A stretch of 64,000 nt of DNA, taken from assembly GCF_037094465.1 (NCBI RefSeq), contig NZ_CP146609.1, positions 2,785,501-2,849,500 on the forward strand, read 5' to 3'. This document shows positions 1 to 7,875 of this stretch, in pieces. This DNA comes from Pseudodesulfovibrio sp. 5S69 (GTDB lineage Bacteria > Desulfobacterota > Desulfovibrionia > Desulfovibrionales > Desulfovibrionaceae). Both the position numbers and the translations under genes were made by a program. A model generated the notes under the pieces. It did not search any database and was not told the origin of the DNA. It saw only the letters and a list, made by a program, of their open reading frames with translations. Numbering within the stretch: the first letter of the stretch is position 1; the number at the start of each line of letters is the position of its first letter.

Positions 1-293
1 GGGTCGGAATCGGGATGGTCCTCCTCGCCGGGTTTGGCAGGATAATCGGGCCGGGACCACCGGCCGGGCCGGGTCTTGTCGTCGCCGCCGCCCGACCGCC
101 GCCTGAACATGCGGACCAGGAAATAGGCGACGAGCACCAGCAGCAGGATGTTCAAGATGGAACCGCCACGGCTCGGGGCGGCGGCCTGCGCCAGTGCCGG
201 AGTGGCCATGAGCAGGACCAGGGCGGGCGCTGCCAGCCAAAGGGCCGGGCGACCGGCCGAACCGGGCGCGTTCACGTTGTTGTCGTTGTGCAT
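1..293 (-). CDS. N-terminal part of a membrane protein, possibly Tim44-like domain family (runs off left edge)
   Basis: Only the first 97 residues lie in the window; the gene continues beyond base 1. It begins MHNDNNVNAPGSAG, followed by a hydrophobic segment ending in an Ala-X-Ala-like signal-peptidase site (about residues 17-38). A second hydrophobic stretch (LNILLLVLVAYFLV, about 47-60) is followed by a basic run and a Gly/Pro/Asp-rich hydrophilic tail. This signal-plus-TM-plus-linker layout is typical of bacterial Tim44-like domain proteins, but the diagnostic C-terminal domain is not in view, so the family is a guess. It lies 35 bp downstream of the receiver gene on the same strand, so co-transcription is possible. 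Confidence 0.7.
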   Translation of the reverse strand, partial: MHNDNNVNAPGSAGRPALWLAAPALVLLMATPALAQAAAPSRGGSILNILLLVLVAYFLVRMFRRRSGGGDDKTRPGRWSRPDYPAKPGEEDHPDSD

Positions 294-328
294 GGGTGCT
301 TCGTAAAACAAACTGGGCGGACAGGCAA

Positions 329-727
329 TCAATCGATGAGGGCGAGATTGCGCAGGATGGCGTACAGGCTCTCCACCTCGATGGGTTTGGGCAGGTAGGC
401 CGCCGCTCCGCCTTTGTAATAGGCCCGGACCACGGTCTTGGGGTCGTTCAGGGCGGTGATCATGATCACTTTGGCCTCATTGGCGGCGGACACGCCCGCC
501 TCCTGTTCCATGGCGCGGATGTCCTTCAGTGCCTGATGGCCGTCCTTGTTGGGCATCATGATGTCCATGCAGACCAAGTCGTAGGGACGACCCTCGTCAA
601 CGGCCTTGCGGAAGGCGTCCACGCACTCCACCCCGTCCGAGGCGGTGTCGCACTCGCCGAAATCGGACAGGAGCGCGGTCAGCAACTTGCGGCTGGTGAA
701 TTCGTCTTCTACTATAAGGATACGCAT
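329..727 (-). CDS. Single-domain response regulator (CheY-like receiver)
   Basis: A 132-residue stand-alone receiver domain with all canonical positions: the acidic pair E8/D9, phospho-acceptor D55 in VCMDIMMPN, T91 after the beta-4 strand (IMITAL) and K114 in the LPKP loop. It has no output domain, so it should act by protein-protein contact as CheY or Spo0F do. The start is supported by an AGAAGGAGA ribosome site just upstream. No histidine kinase or chemotaxis gene is visible nearby, so its partner kinase is unknown. Confidence 0.93.
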   Translation of the reverse strand: MRILIVEDEFTSRKLLTALLSDFGECDTASDGVECVDAFRKAVDEGRPYDLVCMDIMMPNKDGHQALKDIRAMEQEAGVSAANEAKVIMITALNDPKTVVRAYYKGGAAAYLPKPIEVESLYAILRNLALID

Positions 728-914
728 TGATTCTCCTTCTTAGAAGCGAAATACACCACTCGAAGAAGGAATTCAACGGGTCGTGGGGATGAAGGACGCA
801 ATATATAACGCCTTCACAGGCTCTTCGCTCCCCCCCTCCGGGGCTTGCCCTGGAGCCGATTGCCACGTAGGAACAGGGCCACGGCGAACCACGCCGATCC
901 GGAGGAACAACTGC

Positions 915-1244
915 ATGGACTTTTCACATATCCCCGCCTTCCTCGGCGGTTTTTTCGACTTCCTGGACAGCCCCCAGTGGCGCGCCTGGCCGTTCAACTC
1001 CGGGTACGGGGAGCACATCCTGCCCGCCGTGGCCCGGCTGCTCTTCGTCACCCTGATCATGGGCGTAATCCTGCTCTTCCTCCGGCTGCTCTTCGGCCCC
1101 GGCGGCCCCCTGCGGGACAAGGAACTCGAAGAGGAAGCCCGCCGGGAGACCGAGCGGGAACGGGCCGAGCTCAAGGAGCGCCTCGAAAAGGGCGACATCT
1201 CCGAAACGGAATACCGGGTCGGAATGAAGAGGCTCAAGGATTAA
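915..1244 (+). CDS. Small membrane protein with SHOCT-like C-terminus
   Basis: A 109-residue protein with one clear transmembrane helix (about residues 38-60, LLFVTLIMGVILLFLRLLF). A charged helix follows, ending in LKERLEKGDISETEYRVGMK, which matches the pattern of the SHOCT (short C-terminal) domain: a helix, a Gly turn, then an acidic 'T/S-E-E-E-F/Y' helix. The start at 915 has a GGAGGA ribosome site; an upstream in-frame ATG at 783 would add a low-complexity leader and is less likely. The next gene starts 2 bp after its stop, implying co-translation with the HD protein. Function unknown. Confidence 0.8.
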   Translation: MDFSHIPAFLGGFFDFLDSPQWRAWPFNSGYGEHILPAVARLLFVTLIMGVILLFLRLLFGPGGPLRDKELEEEARRETERERAELKERLEKGDISETEYRVGMKRLKD

Positions 1245-1246
1245 CC

Positions 1247-2035
1247 ATGTGCCTGTCCGCCCACAAGAAACTGCTGCGAGAGTTCGCCGAGCGCCATCTC
1301 ACCGGCGAGGCGAAAAACGATTACCATATCCGCCTGAAGCTCGATCACTCCATGCGGGTCCTGGACAACGGACTTGAGATCATCGGGAACGAAGGCATCA
1401 CCGGTCGCGACGGGGAACTGGCGGCCATGGCCTGCCTGTACCACGACATCGGGCGGTTTCCGCAGTTCGCGCGCTGGGGAACCTTCAAGGACGTGGATTC
1501 CGTCAACCATGGGCGCATGGGCGTGCTGGCGCTGCGCGGGCTCGACCTGCCCGGTGGATTCACCGAGGCTGAGTGGCGGCTGATCAAGGCCGCCGTGGGG
1601 CTGCACAACGCCAAGAACGTCAATCCCCGCATAAAGGCCCCCGTGGCCGCCATGGTCAAGGTCACCCGCGACGCGGACAAAATCGACATCTTCGCCGTGA
1701 TCCTCGACCACCTGTCCCACCCCGACTCGCCGGACAAGGAGGTCATCCTCCAGCTCGAAAAGCACCCCACACGCTATACCCCGGCGGTCTTCGAAGCGAT
1801 CATGTCCGACGGTTCCTGCGACTACGGCCTGCTCAAATACGACAAGGACTTCCTGCTGCTCCTCACGGGCTGGCTCTTCTCCCTGAACTACGGGACCTCG
1901 GCCCGGCTGCTGCGGGAGCGCGGCCTGGTGGCCCGGACCTTCGAACTGCTGCCCGGGACGGACGAGATAAAGCGACTCGAGGAAAAGGTCCTCCGGCACC
2001 TGGAGGCCAAGGAAGCGACCCGGCTTCAAGGATAA
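1247..2035 (+). CDS. HD-domain metal-dependent phosphohydrolase
   Basis: A 262-residue protein of the HD superfamily. An N-terminal His lies in the LDHSMRV helix, the signature His66-Asp67 is in LYHDIGRFPQF, more histidines occur in VNHGRM and GLHNAKN, and a distal Asp is in RDADKIDI. HD enzymes bind divalent metals and hydrolyse phosphate esters, often of nucleotides, but the substrate cannot be told from the sequence. The start at 1247 immediately follows the stop of the SHOCT-like gene. The end lies 19 bp before the sterol-desaturase-family gene, so the three look like one transcript. Confidence 0.87.
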   Translation: MCLSAHKKLLREFAERHLTGEAKNDYHIRLKLDHSMRVLDNGLEIIGNEGITGRDGELAAMACLYHDIGRFPQFARWGTFKDVDSVNHGRMGVLALRGLDLPGGFTEAEWRLIKAAVGLHNAKNVNPRIKAPVAAMVKVTRDADKIDIFAVILDHLSHPDSPDKEVILQLEKHPTRYTPAVFEAIMSDGSCDYGLLKYDKDFLLLLTGWLFSLNYGTSARLLRERGLVARTFELLPGTDEIKRLEEKVLRHLEAKEATRLQG

Positions 2036-2054
2036 CAGGAGCCAAGGAGGCGCT

Positions 2055-2837
2055 GTGACCACGGAAACCCTGCTCCGACTCGGTTCGTTCCTGGCCATCC
2101 TCGCGGTCATGGGAGCGGCGGAGACTCTCTGGCCCCGGCGCGCTCTGTCCACCGGCAAGGGCCGCCGCTGGTTCGCCAACCTGTCCGTGGCCTTTCTCGC
2201 CTCCATCCTGACCCGGCTGCTCATTCCGCTCCTGCCCGCCGTCGTGGCCGCCTATGGCCAGGCGCACGGGATCGGCCTGCTCCACCTCGTCCCTCCGCCG
2301 CCGGTCGCGGCCTGGATCATCTCGGTGCTTGTCCTGGACATGGTCATCTACTGGCAGCACGTCCTCTTCCACCGTCGGCGGCTGCTTTGGCGAGTCCACC
2401 GCATGCACCACGCCGACCTGGATATCGACGCCTCCACCGGCATCCGCTTCCACCCCATCGAGATCATCCTGTCCATGCTCATCAAGCTGGCCGTGGTCCT
2501 GGTCCTGGGGCCGCCCGCCGGGGCCGTCATCCTGTTCGAGATCCTGCTCAACGGCTGCGCCATGTTCAACCATGCCAACGTGCGCATCCCCGTAAACGTC
2601 GACCGCGTCCTGCGGCTCTTCCTGGTCACCCCGGACCAGCACCGGGTGCACCACTCCACGGACATGCGCGAGGCGAACATGAATTTCGGCTTCAACTTTC
2701 CCTGGTGGGACCGACTGTTCAGGACCTACAAACCCCAGCCCGACCTGGGCCACGAGGGCATGCACATCGGACTGAACATCTTCCGGGGCCGCGAGTTCGG
2801 CAGGCTGACCCGCATGCTGGCCATTCCGTTCCTCTAG
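2055..2837 (+). CDS. Sterol desaturase / fatty acid hydroxylase family membrane di-iron enzyme
   Basis: A 260-residue integral membrane protein with the histidine clusters of the fatty acid hydroxylase superfamily: HVLFH (about residues 102-106), HRMHH (115-119) and HRVHH (196-200). These residues bind a di-iron centre in the family. Several hydrophobic helices surround them (AVMGAAETL..., LLIPLLPAVVAAY, MLIKLAVVLVLG). Translation starts at GTG 2055 with an AAGGAGG site upstream. Family members normally use O2, which is odd for a presumed strict anaerobe; a role in O2-exposed lipid modification or defence is only speculation. Confidence 0.88.
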   Translation: MTTETLLRLGSFLAILAVMGAAETLWPRRALSTGKGRRWFANLSVAFLASILTRLLIPLLPAVVAAYGQAHGIGLLHLVPPPPVAAWIISVLVLDMVIYWQHVLFHRRRLLWRVHRMHHADLDIDASTGIRFHPIEIILSMLIKLAVVLVLGPPAGAVILFEILLNGCAMFNHANVRIPVNVDRVLRLFLVTPDQHRVHHSTDMREANMNFGFNFPWWDRLFRTYKPQPDLGHEGMHIGLNIFRGREFGRLTRMLAIPFL

Positions 2838-2911
2838 AGACAGCTTTACATCCTCCTGCGAGTGCTTATTGTTTTCGATAACGCACTGTCATCCGAACAC
2901 AGGAGAACCCC

Positions 2912-3820
2912 ATGTCCGATACACTCTACGACGTCGTCATCCTCGGCTCCGGCCCCGGCGGGCTCCAGGCCGCCATCCACGCCTCGCGAAAAAAGGCGAG
3001 AACCCTGATGCTCGGGCGCATCGACAACTCCAGCCTGTACTGGGCACACGTGGAAAACTACTGCTGCCAGATCAAGATATCCGGCGAGGAAATCCTGAAG
3101 CGGGGCCGCGACCAGGCCGAAAGCTTCGGGTCGGAATTCCGCGACGAGGACGTCCTGGCCATCGAACCGGACGGCAAACTCTTCTCGCTCAAGCTCGAAT
3201 CCGGCGACACGGTCCGGGCCAAAACCATCATCCTGGCCACCGGGTCCAGCCGCAACAAGCTGGGCGTGCCCGGCGAAAAGGAGCTGCTCGGCAAGGGCGT
3301 AAGCTACTGCGTTGACTGCGACGCGGGTTTCTACCGCGACGAGGTGGTGGCCGTGGCCGGTTGCCGCAGCGCCGCCGCGGGCGGGGCCGTCGCCCTGACC
3401 CACTTCGCCAGCGAAGTGCACCTCTACTGCGAAGAGCTGGATGTGAACGAAGGGCTGCGCAGGCAACTCGACGAGACCGGTGTGAAGGTTCACGAAGGCC
3501 GGACCATCAAGGAAATCCAGGGAGAAAACGCGGTCGCCTCCGTGCTCCTGGACGACGGCTCCACCCAGGACGTCAGCGGCGTGTTCATCGAGTTGGGTGC
3601 CAAGGGCGTGCTGGAACTGACCGCCATGCTCGGCGTACGGCTGGACGAGAACATGAAGTACATCGAGGCGGACAAGAAGCAGTGCACCAACGTGCCCGGC
3701 GTGTTCGCCGCGGGCGACATCTGCGGCCCGCCCCTACAGATGGCCAAGGCCGTGGGCGAGGGCTGCGTGGCGGGCATCGAAGCCGCGACCTACGCGAAGA
3801 AGCTTGAACTCGACGAATAG
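2912..3820 (+). CDS. Thioredoxin-reductase-like FAD flavoprotein with altered NAD(P)H site
   Basis: A 302-residue flavoprotein with a low-molecular-weight thioredoxin reductase layout. The N-terminal FAD motif is ILGSGPGGLQAA (about residues 10-21). A redox-active pair C133-V-D-C136 occupies the place of the usual CATC, and a C-terminal FAD motif reads GVFAAGDICGPP. The second Rossmann region reads AVAGCRSAAAGG where NADPH-dependent enzymes have a GGGxSA motif, and the HRRxxxR motif that grips the NADPH phosphate is replaced by YCEELDVNE. It may therefore use NADH, ferredoxin or another donor. No thioredoxin gene is adjacent. It is convergent with the PilZ gene, with only 10 bp between their stops. 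Confidence 0.88.
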   Translation: MSDTLYDVVILGSGPGGLQAAIHASRKKARTLMLGRIDNSSLYWAHVENYCCQIKISGEEILKRGRDQAESFGSEFRDEDVLAIEPDGKLFSLKLESGDTVRAKTIILATGSSRNKLGVPGEKELLGKGVSYCVDCDAGFYRDEVVAVAGCRSAAAGGAVALTHFASEVHLYCEELDVNEGLRRQLDETGVKVHEGRTIKEIQGENAVASVLLDDGSTQDVSGVFIELGAKGVLELTAMLGVRLDENMKYIEADKKQCTNVPGVFAAGDICGPPLQMAKAVGEGCVAGIEAATYAKKLELDE

Positions 3821-3830
3821 GCCCGAACGG

Positions 3831-4460
3831 CTATAACCTGGGGATGCGGCAGCAGACCTGGGTCTCGATGAAACCGGATATCCGCTTGCGGGCATCCGGT
3901 TCGTCGTTGTTGAAACGCAGCACAGCGTAGTGCGCGTGGTTCTTCATGAAAACCTTGAGCACGGTGCAACCCACGGAAATCCCGTCCCCGTCCATGTCGA
4001 AGGGGTGGAAGGTCAGGTGCACGCGCCCGCCCGTCTCCGAAGGGAATCCGCCCTCCCCGCCGTCCATGAAACGGACGCGGGTGCAACTGGCGGACATGTC
4101 CTCCAGCACACCCCTGGCCGCTGACTTCCCGTTGACCACGAAGGCAGGAAACGAGCAGGAACAACGCGGCTCGCTGCGTTCCTCGGCGTCGAAGATCTGT
4201 TCCGGGGCGGCCAGTTCGAGGATGGTGCCGGGCGATTCCAGGGTGTTCAGCACGCGGGAGTTGAAGCCGAGCAGCTTGCCGTCGAAGGCGTAGCGGACCA
4301 GGGCAAAGGTGTCGGTCGCCAGGCGCCGCATGACCGCATCGGGGACATCGGCAAAGACCATCAGGCGTCCGTCGGGCTCAAGCCCGGCCACCAGCCCGAG
4401 AAAACGGTCTTCGAATGTGGAGACCTCCAGAATGATGTAGTCGCCCATGGCGATGTCCAT
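3831..4460 (-). CDS. PilZ-domain protein, YcgR-like layout, degenerate c-di-GMP motif
   Basis: A 209-residue protein. The N-terminal half is beta-rich (MGDYIILEVSTFEDRF, LVAGLEPDGRLMVF) like the YcgR N-domain, and the C-terminal half resembles PilZ. An RxxxR motif is present as RSEPR, but the expected (D/N)xSxxG box reads DMSASCT, with the Gly lost, so c-di-GMP binding is uncertain. A GGGAGGG ribosome site 5 bp upstream favours the start at 4460 over an in-frame start at 4508, which would overlap the divergent gene. Likely a flagellar-motility or envelope regulator by family analogy. Confidence 0.8.
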   Translation of the reverse strand: MDIAMGDYIILEVSTFEDRFLGLVAGLEPDGRLMVFADVPDAVMRRLATDTFALVRYAFDGKLLGFNSRVLNTLESPGTILELAAPEQIFDAEERSEPRCSCSFPAFVVNGKSAARGVLEDMSASCTRVRFMDGGEGGFPSETGGRVHLTFHPFDMDGDGISVGCTVLKVFMKNHAHYAVLRFNNDEPDARKRISGFIETQVCCRIPRL

Positions 4461-4525
4461 GCCACCCTCCCGTATTGTTTCAATAAACCATGGCGCTTCG
4501 GGGTGCAATTATATATACGCACTCT

Positions 4526-4813
4526 ATGCTCAAAACGCTCGGAATTCTCGCCTGGGGCGGATGCCTGCTGACCCTGGCCTGGCAGGGAGCGGCCTGGGCC
4601 GTCACCGGGGCCTGGCCTTCCATAACCCTCATGGACGTCTTCGGCAAACTGTTCGGCCTCGACCTGCTCACCCTGGCCCGGCACCTCTCCCTGGATATCG
4701 CCGCCAAGGCCGCCTACATGCTCTTCACCACGGAACTGTCCCTTTTCCTGTGGTGGGCCGGGGTGGTCATGTTCGGTCTGATGTTCGCCCTCGGGCTCCT
4801 TGGCCGGAAATAA
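4526..4813 (+). CDS. Small two-helix membrane protein, unknown function
   Basis: A 95-residue protein with hydrophobic helices at about residues 3-25 (LGILAWGGCLLTLAWQG) and near the C-terminus (LFLWWAGVVMFGLMFALGLL). No family is recognised. Starts at 4526 or 4490 are both in frame and neither has a good ribosome site. An AT-rich TATATA block at 4511-4516 could be a -10 element that would make 4526 nearly leaderless. It lies upstream of the decaheme cytochrome/rnf operon and may or may not belong to it. Confidence 0.6.
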   Translation: MLKTLGILAWGGCLLTLAWQGAAWAVTGAWPSITLMDVFGKLFGLDLLTLARHLSLDIAAKAAYMLFTTELSLFLWWAGVVMFGLMFALGLLGRK

Positions 4814-4940
4814 ATTCGGCATTCCCTCATATCCGCCGGACAATAGCCAGCGTAACCCAAAAACCCCTTTAGGGTATGGACTAAACCCCACGGTTTCAGC
4901 TACAAGTTTGTATTCCGCTCCAAATCGTGAGGTCGACCCA

Positions 4941-5681
4941 TTGCAGAAACGGTATCTCCCCATCGCCATCGTGACCGGCATCCTTTTTCTCGTCGCCCTG
5001 GGCGGCTATCTGGCTCCCGCCGGCTCCGAAGGACCGCCGGTCCGGGTGCTCCTGGCGAACAAGGGTGGCAAGGTCATCCTGGACCACGCCCAGCATATCG
5101 ACGATATGGAGGGCCGCTGCGCCGACTGCCACCACACCTCGGGCAGCGACCCGAATCCGCCCGCCTGCTCCTCCTGCCACGCGGCCAAATTCGGCAAGGA
5201 TTTCGCCATATCGCACCAAGACACCATGGATGAGAAACAGTGCGGCTCCTGCCACCACGCCGGGGCGACCATCGGCAAATTCGCCCACGACGAACACGCC
5301 GACGACTACGCCTCAGGGGATTGTCAGACCTGCCACCACGACACGGACATCGAGCCGGAACCGCAGGCCTGCTCCAACTGCCACACGAACGGGGCCGACT
5401 CCCGCCCGAGCCTGCGCGATGCAGCCCACGCCCGGTGCGCGGACTGCCACGACGATATGTTCAAGGAAGGGGCCATCGGCTGCACCCGCTGCCACGAGCG
5501 CAAGACCGAACCGGCGTCCGAAGCGGACTACCAACCCTGCGCCGATTGCCATGCCTCGCCCACGGACCAGTTGATTCCGACCACCATGGCCGCCTTCCAT
5601 GCACAGTGCCAGGGATGCCACGAGAAGAACGGCTCCGGCCCGTACGGCGATGACGCCTGCTACCAATGCCATATGAAATAA
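4941..5681 (+). CDS. dhcA: Decaheme periplasmic c-type cytochrome of the Rnf operon (DhcA-like)
   Basis: Ten CxxCH haem-binding motifs (CADCH, CSSCH, CGSCH, CQTCH, CSNCH, CADCH, CTRCH, CADCH, CQGCH, CYQCH) make this a decaheme cytochrome. The N-terminus has a basic start and one hydrophobic helix (IAIVTGILFLVALGGYLA), so it is exported and probably membrane-anchored on the periplasmic side. A TTG start at 4941 with GAGGT 8 bp upstream gives 246 residues. An ATG at 4800 would add 47 unlikely residues and overlap the preceding gene. In Desulfovibrio a multihaem cytochrome gene is known to precede rnfCDGEAB, linking the Rnf complex to the periplasmic cytochrome pool. rnfC starts 14 bp downstream. 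Confidence 0.92.
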   Translation: MQKRYLPIAIVTGILFLVALGGYLAPAGSEGPPVRVLLANKGGKVILDHAQHIDDMEGRCADCHHTSGSDPNPPACSSCHAAKFGKDFAISHQDTMDEKQCGSCHHAGATIGKFAHDEHADDYASGDCQTCHHDTDIEPEPQACSNCHTNGADSRPSLRDAAHARCADCHDDMFKEGAIGCTRCHERKTEPASEADYQPCADCHASPTDQLIPTTMAAFHAQCQGCHEKNGSGPYGDDACYQCHMK

Positions 5682-5695
5682 GGGACCCCAGAACC

Positions 5696-6901
5696 ATGAG
5701 CGATTTCAACTTCAGCCTGCTGTGCGGCGAAACCGGGCCCCTGACCACGGCCTCCCGGCCGGACAGGCTGCGCCTTTCCCTGGACGGCACGACCCCGATC
5801 CTGGCCGTGGGCGACCAGGTCCTGGCGGGCACGAAAGTGGCCGTAGGCAACGGACCGGACAAGGGCGACCTGCACGCCCCCCTGGCCGGGATCATCCTCG
5901 AACTCGATCCCTACTCCATGCTCATCGAGATGGACAACGGCGGCAAGGCCGAGCCCCACACTCCCTGCGCCGAGGGAGGCGGGCTGCTCAGGCAGTGGCT
6001 CAAAACCATGGGCGTGGACGTGGGCGCCCTGTACCAGGCCCCCACCCTGATCATCAACGGGGTCCCGCCCGAGCCGGGCATCTCCGTGTTCGAGCCCTTG
6101 CTGCGCGACTACCGCAAGACCCTTGAGATGGGTCTGGAAACGATCCAGAAGGTCATCGAACCGGCCAAGATGTTCCTGGTGGCGGCCAAGGGCAACCGGG
6201 CCAACGCCTTTGCCAACTGCACCGTGGTCCACGTCAATCCGGTCTATCCCAACGGGCTGGACCCGCTGGTCTACAAGACGGTCCTCAGGCAGGAGGTCCT
6301 GCCCGGCGCGCGGCCGGACAACGCCACGCTCCTGTCGGTCAAGGATTTGTACGCCATCGGCCGGGTTATGGAGACGGGCCGCCCCCTGACCGAGACGGTC
6401 ATGACCATCGGCGGGCAGAACCGGCTGGTGCGCGTGGGCACGCCCGTGGGCTTTCTGGCCGCCGAGGCCTGTGCCCAGATCCAACCCGGAGACCGCGCGG
6501 TGCTGGGCGGCCCCCTGCGCGGCATGGCCGCGGTCAACCTGGAACAGGGCGTGGACAAGGACACCTACGGGCTGACCCTCATGCGCCGCGAGGCGAGCCT
6601 GGAGACCACCGACAATTTCTGCCTCGGCTGTGGAAACTGCGAACGCCACTGCCCGGCCCGGATCCTGCCCGGCATGATCAGCCGCTGCGCCGAATTCAAG
6701 CATTTCAAGCGGGCCGAGGCCTACCACATCCACTCCTGCATGGAGTGCGGTTTGTGCGGCTACTGGTGCACGGCCCGGCGTCCGCTGCTGCAGTACATCC
6801 GCCTGGCCAAGTACGAACTGGCCCTGCTGGCCGGAGCCCGCGTACCGGCCGGACCCACGGCCGATGAACTCAAGGAGCAGACCGGAGACACGCCATGCTG
6901 A
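5696..6901 (+). CDS. rnfC: RnfC subunit of the ion-translocating ferredoxin:acceptor oxidoreductase
   Basis: A 401-residue peripheral Rnf subunit. An N-terminal barrel-sandwich region (VGDQVLAGTKVAVG, HAPLAGIILE) is followed by the RnfC core (PTLIINGVPPEPG, NPVYPNGLDPLV, TVMTIGGQNRLVRVGTPVG, VLGGPLRG). Two complete CxxCxxCxxxC clusters follow (CLGCGNCERHC and CMECGLCGYWC) for two [4Fe-4S]. The acidic ECEPY-type motif that normally follows LIIN and contacts FMN/NADH is absent, and YPQGGE and GGPMMG are altered, so NADH oxidation at RnfC is doubtful. Its stop overlaps the rnfD start by 7 bp. Confidence 0.93.
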   Translation: MSDFNFSLLCGETGPLTTASRPDRLRLSLDGTTPILAVGDQVLAGTKVAVGNGPDKGDLHAPLAGIILELDPYSMLIEMDNGGKAEPHTPCAEGGGLLRQWLKTMGVDVGALYQAPTLIINGVPPEPGISVFEPLLRDYRKTLEMGLETIQKVIEPAKMFLVAAKGNRANAFANCTVVHVNPVYPNGLDPLVYKTVLRQEVLPGARPDNATLLSVKDLYAIGRVMETGRPLTETVMTIGGQNRLVRVGTPVGFLAAEACAQIQPGDRAVLGGPLRGMAAVNLEQGVDKDTYGLTLMRREASLETTDNFCLGCGNCERHCPARILPGMISRCAEFKHFKRAEAYHIHSCMECGLCGYWCTARRPLLQYIRLAKYELALLAGARVPAGPTADELKEQTGDTPC

Positions 6902-7875
6902 AGCCGCTCAATCCCATCCTGACCGTGGCCGTCCCGCCGCACGTGCACTGCGGGCGGTCCATCCGGCGCTACATGGTCGACACCCTGATCGCGCTCATGC
7001 CCGCCGCCCTCATGGCCGTGGTCGTCTTCCGCGTGGAGGCGCTCCGGGTCATGGCCCTGTCCTGCGCCGTGGCCGTGGCCGCAGAGTTTCTGCTCAACCG
7101 GATCATGCGCCGCGAGCAGTCCGTGGACGACTACAGCGCGCTGGTCACCGGCCTGCTGTTCGCCTTCCTGCTCCCGGCATCGAGCCCGTGGTGGCTGGTG
7201 GTCGTCGGTTCGTTCGCCGCCATCGCCCTGGGAAAGATGATCTTCGGCGGCCTGGGCGGCAGCCCGCTCTGTCCGGCCCTGGTGGGCTGGGCCGCGTGCC
7301 GCATCTCCTGGGGGAGCTACATGGATACCAACGCGACCATGCTCTCCTCCCACCTGGCCGCGCCCCTGCAGCAGCTCAAGTATTTCGGGCTGGACGCCAT
7401 CGGCTCCATCCACTACCCCGACCTGCTCCTGGGCAATCAGCTCGGCGGACTGGGTGCCGTGCACGTGGCCGCGCTGCTGGTGGGCGCCGCCTACCTGCTC
7501 CTGCGCGGCCACATCAAATGGGAGGTCCCGGCCGGATTCATCGCGGGCCTGCTGCTGGCCGCCTGGGTCTACCGGCTCATGGACCCCACGGTCTACGCCC
7601 CGCCCCTGTTCCACCTGCTGGCGGGCGGCGCGATCTTCGGAGCCTTCTTTCTGGCCACGGACCCGTCCTCCAGTCCCATCGGACGGCTGCCCGCCATTCT
7701 CTTCGGGCTCATGGCCGGGGCCATGGTCGTCATCATCCGGGTGTACGGCATGTATCCGGACGGCGTGCCTTTCGCCATCCTGCTGGCCAACCTGTTCACC
7801 CCGCTGCTCGACCGCATCCGGCCCAAACCGTTCGGTGGCCCCTACTCCTTCCAAAGCGGCACGGAGGGCGCGTAA
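6895..7875 (+). CDS. rnfD: RnfD integral membrane subunit
   Basis: A 326-residue polytopic protein with RnfD/NqrB hallmarks: DDYSALVTGLLFAFLLP, IALGKMIFGGLGGSPLCPAL, the C-terminal ATDPSSSPIGRLP, and MYPDGVPFAILLANLFTPLLDRIRPK. Members carry FMN covalently on a Thr in an SGATPL motif. The aligned place here reads SSHLAAPLQQLK (nt 7345-7380), with Ala in place of the Thr, so covalent flavin attachment looks lost. Predicted helices number about eight or nine. Translation is coupled to rnfC by overlap and to rnfG, whose ATG directly follows the stop. Confidence 0.93.
   Translation: MLKPLNPILTVAVPPHVHCGRSIRRYMVDTLIALMPAALMAVVVFRVEALRVMALSCAVAVAAEFLLNRIMRREQSVDDYSALVTGLLFAFLLPASSPWWLVVVGSFAAIALGKMIFGGLGGSPLCPALVGWAACRISWGSYMDTNATMLSSHLAAPLQQLKYFGLDAIGSIHYPDLLLGNQLGGLGAVHVAALLVGAAYLLLRGHIKWEVPAGFIAGLLLAAWVYRLMDPTVYAPPLFHLLAGGAIFGAFFLATDPSSSPIGRLPAILFGLMAGAMVVIIRVYGMYPDGVPFAILLANLFTPLLDRIRPKPFGGPYSFQSGTEGA

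Noticed and set aside
4800..4940. Upstream ATG start for the decaheme cytochrome
   Set aside because: The added residues place the export signal about 50 residues inside the protein and overlap the preceding gene; TTG 4941 has the ribosome site.
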